64,000 nt of DNA from NCBI GenBank assembly GCA_944472155.2, contig OX235273.1:8343204-8407203 (forward strand). The letters run 5' to 3'. The translations under genes and the position numbers were made by a program. The notes beneath the pieces are model-generated. The model saw nothing but the letters and a program-made list of their open reading frames with translations, was not told the origin of the DNA and did no database searches. This document shows, piece after piece, positions 36,059-47,600 of this stretch (its first letter is position 1; each line of letters opens with the position of its first letter). Origin of the DNA: Trichobilharzia szidati. Taxonomy: Eukaryota > Platyhelminthes > Trematoda > Strigeidida > Schistosomatidae.

Positions 36059-36659
36059 TAACACGATGAGATACTTTAAACATTCCTAATTCTTTGTTGC
36101 TTTTTTCGTTGATTTTCTTATACTTCACTGCAAAATGTTTCGGTGTGAATGACATCAGTTGGAAGCATCACTCAAAAGAGACCAATATTGAGAAAACGAA
36201 TTAACCTTCTATGCCTTTTGTTTTCCGTATTTTCAGTCTCCTTGTTTTGCATTAATTGAATCAATTACTGTTTATATGTGTGTCCAGATTGAAATGATTC
36301 CAAAAATCAATTCCTGGGAGTCGATCGCTTACTTTCATGAAGACTGTTACATTCATAACGAGAATTGAATTTCACCGAAAATCACCATTCTTAGAAAAGT
36401 TCAACCAGCGAACAGAAACCTCAGATTATAAAACAAGTACTCAGATTTTGAGCCGTATAGCGATTTTGACTTATTACAAAATAGATTTCATGAACAGTTG
36501 GAGAGTCGTTCAAAATCATGTTGTCCTAGCTATCTTTTTCTTCCTTGTTTGAGACTTTCCATCAGTAGACACCGATGACCCTTCGAGCGTTCGAACTGAT
36601 TACTGTAAGGCTACGAGTCGAACTAAGTTTTCGGGAAATCTGTTTGTTGCAGGTTAGAC

Positions 36660-37010
36660 CACAGACGGACATTAGTTAGACAACCATTAGAAACGAACAA
36701 GGAAGTACTGGATAGCTGTTACTTCTCAGTTTGGGACACATCAGCAGCACCCACGCATTGGCTTTCGAACCCCGATTCTTCCACTTACAAGGAGAGTTTA
36801 TCGACCATTTAGTCACTGGTATTTGGTGCAGTGACCAGTTCATGAAATCGAACTCCTACCATTTCGTGATTTTAGCGTGACTGGCATCAGCCAATGTTTC
36901 CGGTGACTGTTTGTCCTCGCTCCTGATTGGAAAGACCTCACTGGTCAAGACGTCTCACAAGAACTCCAGGAAGCTTCGTCCTGTGGCCAGTCATAGCGGG
37001 CATCACATTT
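36660..37010 (-). repeat. tRNA-like dispersed repeat, family C (copy 2)
   Basis: Shares 'gtgcagtgaccagtt', 'cgtgattttagcgtgactggcatcagccaatgt' style blocks with 28560-28890 and 40000-40280, and a box B-like 'ttcgaacccc' in reverse at about 36763-36772. Its ends are uncertain. Confidence 0.45.
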
Positions 37011-38849
37011 ATTTGCAAGAGTTTGTTTGTAGTGATTTAGTTTGTTTCGAGTTTGAAATGTTGCTTGCTAACGACCGGCTGCTGGATGAAGTTGACTTCA
37101 TTTCTAGTGAGAAGTCAGGACCATTGCGGTGCAGCAGGTCGAATGTGACAATAAACAGGTTTGCCATTGATGTTCACTGGTGGCAATCACGCTAAATTCA
37201 TGAATTGGTAGAAGTCAGAATTCACGGACTGGTCATTGGATTAGGTCCAATAGACTGAATGGGTCACCAGCTTGGCTTCAATCTCACCCCCCTTGATACA
37301 GTGCAATTTCACCTGTCTCTTGTTTCCATGATCTGAGTTGAACTCAGTACACTGTCACCCAATTCATTAGTTACTCATCATCTCACACACTTCTCGTCAT
37401 TATTACGTAACTCTTTTGACAGTGTCTGCACACAATTCCTTTGTTTCAACGTGAACTTCCTATGTAAAAACTACATAAGCTTAATTTTCTTAAAACTGTT
37501 CACCGATTGTGTAACCGCCTGTCAAGTGACATCATGTAAAATTTAAGATTATGTTAAAACGTTTTTGTGCATGAACCTACTAAAAATAATAATAACAATA
37601 ATTTATTAAGCCTGTATGCAGCAGTTGATGAGAAGCCGACGAAATAAGCAATGATGGTACCATCTTTTTGTTCTGCAAAAACCACTGTTGTTCTTGCCTT
37701 ATTCAAATAGATATTTAGATTCGCAAATGTTCAAGTGGATCAGCATTTCAAAGTGATCTCATATTTAATCGGATCAACGAAATGAATATTCACTCGGCTA
37801 TTATTCTCATAATGACTTCAGTGTTATTTCACGCATATTACATACCAGAAAGTACAAGAAGCCATCATTAAAGAATCCACGCAGCTTTTCCATAATCTGT
37901 GAATATTTATAATATGATTTGAAATGACAGGGGAAAACAGATTGGGGATACTAATTGACACCTCAAATTTACCGCGGCTCTGCGACCTTTTGTTACTGCT
38001 ACCGACTATGCTTAGTTCCAAAATTAAACAGCATTTTACTGGATATCAGCTAGTTGTCTAAGGTGAATGGCTTACGTTGAATCCTTCCAAATATCGTACA
38101 GTTATCTTCCCCTTCAAGCAAAGAACAAGCTGTACGAGAATTGTTTCGTTTATCTGATGCTTGTCTCAAAGAGAGCACTGAAATCGAAATTAAGTTCTAT
38201 CCTTTGCCGTTACTTGATCGTCGCATATCTTGTTGATTTCTAAGACGATGTTTCCTCCAACCGTCCACTTCAAGAAGTTAAGGCAATCAGGTATCAGACA
38301 GCCTCAACATTCACTGTTTGTTAACTCTTGCATCTTGTCAATTGTGTGTGATACGGTCCTCTCATTTAGTCTTTCCTGGACTACTCAAAATGGACTTAGT
38401 CATATTGCGAAGGGTATGAAAGTTTGTCGGTGGGGGAGGCAAGTTGTGTGTCACGTAGTCAGTCAGCTCACTTCTACTGTGGTTGGCAGGTAAACAAGCC
38501 TAAGCGAGAAATGGTCTAAATACATTCTGAATGACTCTCAATTTTCAACTCAACGATACTCTGTTTGCTCGGTATTCTATGTGATGGATAGTGTCGAAAA
38601 TGCAACCTATAAGTTATTATGTAATTTGCAAAATGAATGAAACTTTGATATTGTCCAATTTGGCACATTTGCATCACCGTCAACCTTAAAAGATATTCCA
38701 TTTACACTTAGGGCCTCTTCTCTGATCTACTCTAATATTTATATTTGGCCTTTTTAATACACTACAAAGAATTTTATCAAGCTGGTGGCCATAATTTCGC
38801 TTCAAGTTTGACGATTGCTTGATAGCAGTCAGAGAACCATTGAAATCGA

Positions 38850-39110
38850 AGATGTACTGGACAGCGTTTCCTTCTAGTCTATAACTCATCGGTAGCACGC
38901 TGGTACTGGGTTTCGAAACCAGGACATTCCGGTTAGAGGCAAGGTGGTAGACCATTCACCTACTGGAATCCAACTTAATAGTCAGTTCGAAATGTCCAGC
39001 TTCCACCTATTCGTGATTTCAGCATGACCACTAGCCCATGTCATAGGCGAGTATCTTTCCTAACTCCAAACAAAATGGTGTCCTTTGGACAGACTTAGTT
39101 CCTACGAAAC
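38850..39110 (-). repeat. tRNA-like dispersed repeat, family C (copy 3)
   Basis: Contains GGTTTCGAAACC (about 38908-38919) and 'gtggtagaccattcacctactgg', which reads on the minus strand as a box A-like GGTGAATGGTCTACC. It resembles copies 1, 2 and 4. Confidence 0.5.
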
Positions 39111-39999
39111 GACTGATGGAAATTAATCGGATGCACGAAAGTGACCAGTTAGTTCATCACGTCGGGTGTGAGAACAGAACATAAGTTTAGTAACATTGGT
39201 CAGTCAACATCAGCATGTCATCAGGGAGTGATATTTCGCCAAGACAATTAACACGAACAATTGAAGCGTAGAAAAGATAACAACGAATGGATTGTACAAT
39301 GCATAATTTTGGAAGAAATAAAGAGTAATTAAGGGATAAGTCAGTGTAAAATTAGTTCCGTGGTAAGCAGTTAAGGCTACAGTCAGAATGAAGATGAAAT
39401 AATCTCGACCAGGATAACTTGTAAATAGCTTGGCGACAGACAGACAGACAGAGAGAAAGAGGGAGGAGAGAAACTGTTACGCTTTACTCTGAATGGAACG
39501 ATAACGAAGGTGAATAAAGTGGCTGCACGAATTTATTTTGAACACAGGTCTGCCTTCTTCAAGTCAATTCTGATGGGTAAATTAACTGTAATACTGTACC
39601 AAATGCTTAGAATTCCCAGCTGTATCATAAGTACTGTTGTGGAATGAAGAAGGGAATTAATCTCACTGCTCGGCTCGTGAAACTGAATTGAATTTCATCA
39701 AAATCTGGAAATGCTCAAGGAAATAATACAATGCACACAGTTTCAGTTACACGCTGGTTTGTACCAGTCACCTTGAGTACAACTATCATGAATCAATGAA
39801 AGTATGTTTAGTTATTGCTTACAAAGTGAAGAATACGAAGTAAGTGATTACACCATCATCATCATCATCATCAATTCACTGATATAAGACAATTGAAGAA
39901 CTTTTCTTCCAAGAGTTGGTTTGTGAGGATTAGATTTGTTTTTACGAGTTTGACAATTACTTCGCAATTAGCAGGATAACCGTTTAGAACTAGGTAGTG

Positions 40000-40280
40000 T
40001 TGGACAGCTGTTGAATCAGCACACTTTATGACTCATTGGCTGCACTCATCCACCGCCGGGGCTCGAAACCAGGGCCTTTCAGTAATCAGACAAGCTCTAA
40101 TAATATTCAGCCACCGAGACCTGATTCAATTCGTGCTTTAGCGCGACTGTCATCAGACAATGTCATCGATTGAAGCTTCATTCTCACTCGCGACTGGATG
40201 GATGTCGCTTGTCATGACTTCTCACTGGAACTCCAGTCAACTTCGTCCTGCAGCCAGTCACTGGCCAACATCAGAATAAT
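40000..40280 (-). repeat. tRNA-like dispersed repeat, family C (copy 4)
   Basis: Parallels 36700-37010: 'ggacagctgtt', 'cgaaaccagggcctttc', 'gcgcgactgtcatcag', 'aactccag...cttcgtcctg'. Decayed, with no coding potential. Confidence 0.45.
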
Positions 40281-41454
40281 TTTCAAGCGTTGTCAAAAGC
40301 AACAAGTAAATTGAAGATTTTAGATTGACTTCTAGTTAGGTCACGGATTGGTATCATTTACAGAGTCATTGTTAAACAAGCAGTACTGGAAAACTGTCCA
40401 GTGCAGTCCTGTGGCTTTTCACCAGTTCAAATTCATGAACGTTCATGGAATAGGACGGAGAAATACTGGCTGATTATCAGTGGAAGCGTATTGTTGAGCA
40501 GTACCAAACAAGAGTGAAACAACTGTTCAGTGCTCCAACATTTTCAACTTTTCTACGAATGAAATCAATTCATAGTCCTTATTTTAACAATTAAAATGTT
40601 TCGAAATGCAAGTTGCTCCACTTGAAATTCAGTAACCTCTGAATTCTGACTGTGTCCAGTCTGGATATAGCGCTGACGTCACCAATAGCTTCGATTCGCG
40701 TCCACTCCCCATTGATCCCACTATTGTTACGAAACCGCATCGCAGCACTCACGAAATCCATTCAGTAGCCATCGATCAGCTGTCGATTGATATTCACATT
40801 AGAGGATTTGTTGTAATTTCGTAATCATTTCAAATGTAAGATTTTCGTCACCGACCGAATACTTTATGGTTGTATTCCATATTGATATGTGCTGTAACTA
40901 AGATGAGAAGCACTCCTCAGTTGATCGAATGACGGAAACGACTTTGTAAACATATGAAGCCATGGAAACCTGTATCACATTTAGTATGAACCCCTGCCGA
41001 GTAAACACTTTCAAACTCACACTACATCTGAAAATTGTTCACATTTCACATACATCAAGACATGATGATTAACAATGGAATCAAGGAGACACGCTTTATC
41101 CTTAATCGCAATTCGTCAGGTGGATGTAATTGACAGTTACTGTGAGTGATCAACTTTCTCATAATAACACGAACCGAGCATCCATCGTTTTACACGCCAG
41201 AGTGCTATACACTTGTCAACTTGGACGACATAACCCACCATCTGTGCAATGGATAGCAGCAATTGTTATGTAATTTCCGTTGATTGGTTGTATTGTACCA
41301 CAGTGTTTAGTCTGTGTTGACCTTTCGAAATGTTCATTCTAGATCCCACCGTTAGTCACCATCCAATAAAGAAGATAAAACTGAATACTTCGTAAACTAT
41401 GATGAATTTATATTGAGCTTCGAACTTCTTGTGGAGGTTGGATACATTTTTCGT

Positions 41455-41975
41455 GGTAGTGTCGCTAGCAACCCCACCTAAACCCTCCCTCCTCTCCTGA
41501 GATAAGGACTGGCTAGATGACTAGTGAACTCGTAAACTAAGTGGGTAAATCGTATGCACAGGAGATGAAGGCCCATGAACAATTGTGTAGCCAGCTGAAG
41601 AGGGCTGAAAAGAATAGAACCTGGGAGATATGTACTGTTGCCGCCCTAATAACAAAAATATAATATTAAACCATAACATTTTCTGCAAGAGAGAAGCAAC
41701 AGGTTGACGATAGAAGAAGCATCAAAGACGGGAAGTACTTCCTTCGGGTGAACATCGAGAAAACAGAGGTGATACAGACTTCTGGCTAACAGCAACAACA
41801 ACAGACAACAATCAGTCAGCACAAATAGGAGTAGTCTGAAAAGAGCAATCTCCTTCACCTACCTACCAACATACCTAGCTAGGAAGCACTCCATCAATTA
41901 CAGGCAGGCGAAACTGATGAGGATATCAAAGCAGCAAGGATCAGGAAAGCAGGGCAAGCTTTCATTTTTCTCAAT
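41455..41975 (+). mobile_element. RTE-clade remnants
   Basis: 41690-41975 follows the 3' half of the SR2-like element (GAGAAAACAGAGGTGAT; ACTGATGAGGATATCAAAG, the DEDIKA-coding block) and breaks off after 'tctcaa'. The stretch 41455-41640 contains a 'gctagcaaccccacc' 5'-end-like piece and a 3' UTR-like piece in the wrong order. The region is rearranged. Confidence 0.6.
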
Positions 41976-42329
41976 ATGCCACATATGTGAAAATATTGAG
42001 TCGAAGGGAATAAACATTGGGCCACTAACAGATTATTCGAAAGAACTCCTGCTGTGAGGCCCAATAAATGTCTGACTTTCTTCCACAATGAAATGTTGAC
42101 ACGTGTTCACATGAATGATTGGTTTCGTGGTGAAAATGAAATTGAAAGTTCAGCCGCGAGAACTGGAGCATCAGTCAAAACGACGAAATCAAAAACATGT
42201 CAAGTAATTGCTTGTGTATGGTGCATAGGCCTAGCACGGCCATCAACAAAAGCATTTCTAACGGACTTTAGACTTCTTGAAAAGATAGGCGACATCATTT
42301 TGTGCTCAAGATATGTTTGCATCTGAGTG

Positions 42330-43190
42330 AAAGTATGTTTCCATCGGGCCAAGCTTACTTCTTCATTGTGACACATGAGCTGTGGGATGCAAATCAGAAT
42401 AACTGATAGATTGTTGAGAATAAGAAATGTATTTAGCCATAAGAGATGTGAGGCGATGGTGTATGCTTAGCTAGCTGCAGTGCATTCACCTACGAACGAT
42501 CTTAACACTACAGAGTGTCATTTGGCTTGTATGCTTGTTTGCATACCTTCAGCAAACGACTTAAATAGCAATGCTGAGCAGATAGTGTTGAATGATTCAA
42601 TGGCGTGGACTGACAATTCTGTTGAGTGAGGTAGAGTGGACTCTGAATGTGATCTATCCGAAATCCATTGTTCATTCCTTTTCCATCTCTCCTCTGTCGT
42701 TCTTTCTCTGACGTTGGAATTTGTTCTACCTAGAACTAGTAGGCAGTATCAGTTGTGTTTGTTAATTCCTAATGATGACTTCGTTGGCTATCCAAATCTT
42801 GTTCACTTATTGAATTTATGCTCAATTTGATGTACAGTAATGAATTTCCTTTAGTTAACGACTATCTGCCATTCATGCCTCATTGATGTATCCGTCACTG
42901 TTGAACATTGTTTATTCGTATCCCAGTCCTCTGTGTCTGGCATTCGCACACTGTTTAAGTCAACGCGTGAGTCGCCTTTGACACAGCTTTGCTGTTTTAT
43001 CTGATTGACGCACATTGACTGTGCTTTTGACTGCATTCAGACACAGAACCCCACAATTGAGGTTTGTTTATCATATTTCATACTTTATGTTGAATACAGT
43101 ACCGTATATCAGACAAATTCCATGATTCAGCTTCTCACGTGTCACTCAATGTGTGGTTTCATTATTCGATGGATTATTGTCTCAAATTTC
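42330..43190 (+). repeat. apex segment B, copy 2
   Basis: Direct repeat of 32990-34070. Together with A (43190-43500) it forms a second B-A unit joined to the right arm. Confidence 0.7.
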
Positions 43191-43984
43191 TTCGGCAGGT
43201 GAAGTGGAAATGGAATCCTGAAAGGCAGTCACAGGGCGTGCTGAAATTTCAGCAGAGAAGGCTGTGGAACAGGAGTGACCTCATGAACTTTAATACTATA
43301 CTCAGAATGCAAGGAGTGAGTAGTAATAATATTGATATCAGTAGAGTTGAGAGTTGTGCAGTTGAATGGACTTAATCCTTTGTGGATAACACAAGTGAAT
43401 ATGATGAATGTCGTTAGAGATGTCTGATACGACTGAATCGGAATATGAACAAGAAGATCATGAAACGTCGTGCGTTAATTGTATACGAGTGAGGTTGTGT
43501 AATGGTCTGAAATATGAAGTGTAGCTTACAATCAATGACATATGTGACAGGGACTGATTAATCAAGCGCTTTTCACATCGAAGCCGATAGTTTTGTTCTC
43601 ATATTAACTCCCTGCTTCATATAATTCTGAACGTCTTCCTCTTGTTAAAGATTAAGGTAGATAAGTGACAGGGGTATCACTGCCCAATATGTAGAACCCT
43701 ATTGACACATATCCTTTGAAATAGTCTCTATTCCTCAGTAGGCAGAATCACATTTCTGCAAGTAATGTTGGTATGGTCATCAAACTTCAGTATCTGAGAT
43801 TCTTTCATTATTGCTCAGCGCCACACGCGAGAACTGTGTTCACCAAAGCGAACATAATATCTGAAACTGAGGGTATGACAGAATTCCCGCGAGTACGCAT
43901 GTAGAAGTGTTGAGACTGGACGAGAATGCTGAAAACGCGATGTGGAATGACTTGAGATTACACGTTTTATTTATACGTGAGTAA

Positions 43985-44200
43985 GATGTCGGCATAATGG
44001 TAGAGTGCTCGCCGACCATGCAAGTGTTTCAGGGTTTGCTCCCTGACGGACGCACCACTTCACCCCGCCAAAACCGTAGTGAGACTGGTAAAGGGGGAAT
44101 GTTAAGCTTTAGGCTAGCGACCCCATCCTGGAAAAATAATCTTCACCGCTACAGAAAGTTCAAACCTCTAGCTCGAAGCCCTTTGTTCCACTATGAAATT
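43985..44200 (+). mobile_element. tRNA-related SINE, family A (copy 3)
   Basis: Plus-strand copy. It has the tRNA-like head (GATGTCGGCATAATGGTAGA, then GCTCGCCGACCATGC), the middle TAGGCTAGCGACCCCATCCTG, and the end CTCGAAGCCCTTTGTTCCAC. It is inserted downstream of gene B and absent at the mirrored place in the left arm (about 32010-32030). Confidence 0.75.
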
Positions 44201-44597
44201 AGAGGAATAAGAAAGATTTCAGCACGTCAGAGATCCACTCATGAGCTGATATCAGCATTGGAAAAACCAGCAGGGAGCACTGGATGGCTGATACCTCCTA
44301 GTTTGTGACTTTAAGGATGGAAGCAGCCACAGAGGGTAACCACATCATCTTCTGGTTACAAGACGAGCTCACTATCCATTCACTCACTGAGTTCGAACAC
44401 CGGTGATGGCATAGTAGGTGAAAGCAGTCTCCCGGTAATTTCTGCAGCTTTCTAAATATTCTCCAACCCATACCGGCTGGTGAGCGGGACTGTAACCAAA
44501 CAAATCCCGGTAAACTAGCACTCAATAACACATTCTCACCACAAAATATCTGCTCAGAAATAACTCGCGGTTTATAAAACTGACACACACCCACACA

Positions 44598-44679
44598 TTT
44601 ATTTGTATTAAAATTCAGTTACAAAAGCAGAGAGAAAAGTATTTTCGCCAACATTTCCGTCGAAGAGAGAGTTACTAAG
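44598..44679 (-). terminator. 3' UTR and polyadenylation signal of gene B
   Basis: AATAAA on the minus strand at 44603-44598, about 77 nt after the stop codon, followed by a GTGTGGGTGTGTGTCA tract. It corresponds to the gene A signal at 31598-31603. Confidence 0.7.
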
Positions 44680-47600
44680 TTAAGAGTTAAATAATAATCG
44701 CGAATGCACGCTAATTAGGACTTCAATATATAGTTGACATGTTCCACCAGTGTGCTCATCCATTGCTGGTAGACGATGTTTATCTGAAAAATGACAAGAA
44801 TCATACACCAGTTGGATCAATTGACACACATATGTTCGTCCATATTTATAAACAAATCAGTACCAGAATCAACATCAACCGAATAACTAACTAACTAGTT
44901 GTCCGACTAAATAAATAAATGACTAATTTGACCATGGTATCTATGTCATTTGAACCTCAAGATGCTGTCAGGACGCTGAATGAAGACATGAAACTGTTGC
45001 TTAAATGATGTCACTTACATTCAGTGCAAAATTATACAATATTGCGTCCCATGGACGGTGACTGTCTGACGCTGATAATGTTCCTCTTATCGAAATGTGC
45101 AACAACTCAGTGGAGTATGAATTGAGAGTTCCGAGTTTCATACCACTCCATAAATACCACATTCGCATCGATACTTCAACTGACTCTCATCAGTCAGCCA
45201 AAGGTTGTTCTTCGTCTGTGTGAGAGGTAATCCCACTGATCTGACCACTACAATGCGCACTTATCACAGTTCATCTAATCTCATGCCGCAGAGTATACAA
45301 GGCTCTCGAAGACAATGCCTTCCACATGGAGAGCAGAGAAGAGCGGGGCAAATTGCAGCTTGACTTTACATCAAGGAGAGGAAGTGTTTGTGAAGCTCAT
45401 TATTCCAGAATATTTGATACAATTTTCTCACACTGCCCACTGCCACGTGTCTCCCATCACGAATTAAAGCCACACTGTTGGATGTTGATGGATTGGGACA
45501 GATGACTGTGAGACATGACTGCCACTTGATGCAACCACACAAATGTGTCATTCAGGAAACACTCAAGATCAACTTGAAGTTTAGACCTCATTCCATCAAG
45601 AATGTTGTCGAGCAATTGACAACTGAAATTGTCCATCATCTTTCAGACATATCCAAGTCATTCACTGCAACTTCATGCAGAATATTCCTCTCTGTTATCA
45701 GGTGAGGGATATGCAACGAACGTCATGAAATGTTCATGAATCAATTCTACGATGAATATATAAATGAATGAATAAATGCATTTCACTATGAAGACAGATT
45801 AAACAGAAGGAACTTACTTTGCTGGTGTGTGAAACTCCGCATTCACTGTGTCTATTAAGACTTTCGCTCTTTCCCCTGGACAAAGTACTAAAGGTATGAA
45901 ACCGTTATGATTTCAGATTGACTTACTTTGTAAATAATTAAGTCGTTCACGCTCCACCTCGACTACTTTCTTGAGAAGGTCAGCTGACAGGAAATGAAAA
46001 TAAATTTCTGAATAGTCAAGTGTTATGGAAGGCACTGAGACACGAAATTCAACGAATATTTGACGTTGAAACTGCAGAGGAAACATGTTGTTCCATATGA
46101 TGGCGAGCTGAATCGAATCATCAGTTCAGCCTAAACCTATTTGCCTAAAGTGGAGAAGAAGTGAGATGAAACTGACGTTCCCCGCTATTAAATTCAGGAA
46201 GCTTGACTGAAATTCCTGACGACACGAATCATGTGTCATTGATTCGAATGTTATTAGATTCCTTGACAATCTCATTTCTTTCAAATGACTGACAAAAATT
46301 GAACTCCGAGTTTCAGTGTTTCATGAAAGCCATGAAATATAATCATTTGGGGTAATTCAGAGTCATGCCAATTCTTCCGTTTAGTCTGAAATACTCAAAA
46401 ACACGTACATTACACACAAACGGTCAACGTTTCCCTCAAATTTACATGATATCACCACAAAACTGCCAAAATTTCACGACTACACCTCGAAATCTATCCA
46501 AAACTCACTGCCTGGAGCTGACAAATCAAATTCAATTACTGCACAACATTTTCATGTCGATCAACGTATGCGCTCGTCACAAGAAATAGATGAATTCAAC
46601 TGGTAATTTCTCGAGCATTTCGTCACAACTTTACTACTTGATGTGGACACACCGTAGATGAATTTATTGTGAAAGTAACAGAAATATGCAAATTAATAAA
46701 TATCGAACATTAAAATTTAGCATTAAGTAAAGAAGCAGATCCAAAATAATTTACTTATATAAGTGTTCAAATTGATTACAGTCATCTGGTAATAATTCAG
46801 TGATTCTGAAAGTTTCAAACAGAGAATTGTCATTGAATTCGGCAGTGTAGTTGATGAAGCGTATAAAACAATTCAGGCTTTTCAATGACATCGGTCAGTT
46901 CATAACACACGATTATACTGAACACTTGTCCTCGAGTCAGGAACACTCGTCATGAATTCACATTGTCACAAATCAATTGCATTGATTGTCTATGGGACTA
47001 AGAGATATTACGAAACATCCAATGAAATCCAACGAATTATTCCCTATTCCCAGAGATTCAGTGTACCAATGGCCAATGCCTCTCCAACTGATATCAATGC
47101 GTGATGAAACTTGAAGCTAATCAAGTCTCTACGAAGTAACTCACGAGAATAATCTGACGCCCACCGGTGACTGGCTGTATACAGGACGAAGTGACGTGTA
47201 GTTCCAGTCATAGGTAGTGACCACTGGGATCTATAACGTCGCGTGTAGAGATTATTACACGCGAATGACAGTGGTCAGTGATGTTGCTACAATCACGAAT
47301 GGTTATACTTGTCACTGCATCAGGTACGGTGATTGATTGATCTTAGCAAGAGAAAACACCTGATATCTGAACAGTTTTAGCCACATTAAATCTCGGATAG
47401 CTCACAGGAGAATGAATGTTTCTGACTGGTTGACGATTCATACGAGGCTGCGTCACGTCACCGCAGTATTTCAGTGATCAGACTCGAATCAAATCAAAAT
47501 CCTGCAAGCCACTTCTTGGAGATGGCATACTGCACTCATCAAGTGATAAGACAATTCCGATAGTGATGAATGAACTGCCGCGAAAGACAGTTGAGGGGAC

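Larger units (their letters stand above)
36060..41450. other. single-copy spacer between the arms
   Basis: About 5.4 kb without a mirrored counterpart and without a recognised gene. It contains diverged family-C repeats (36660-37010, 38850-39110, 40000-40280), a GACAGACAGACA run near 39436-39451 and a (CAT)n run at about 39853-39873. Open frames are short and show no domain. Confidence 0.5.
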
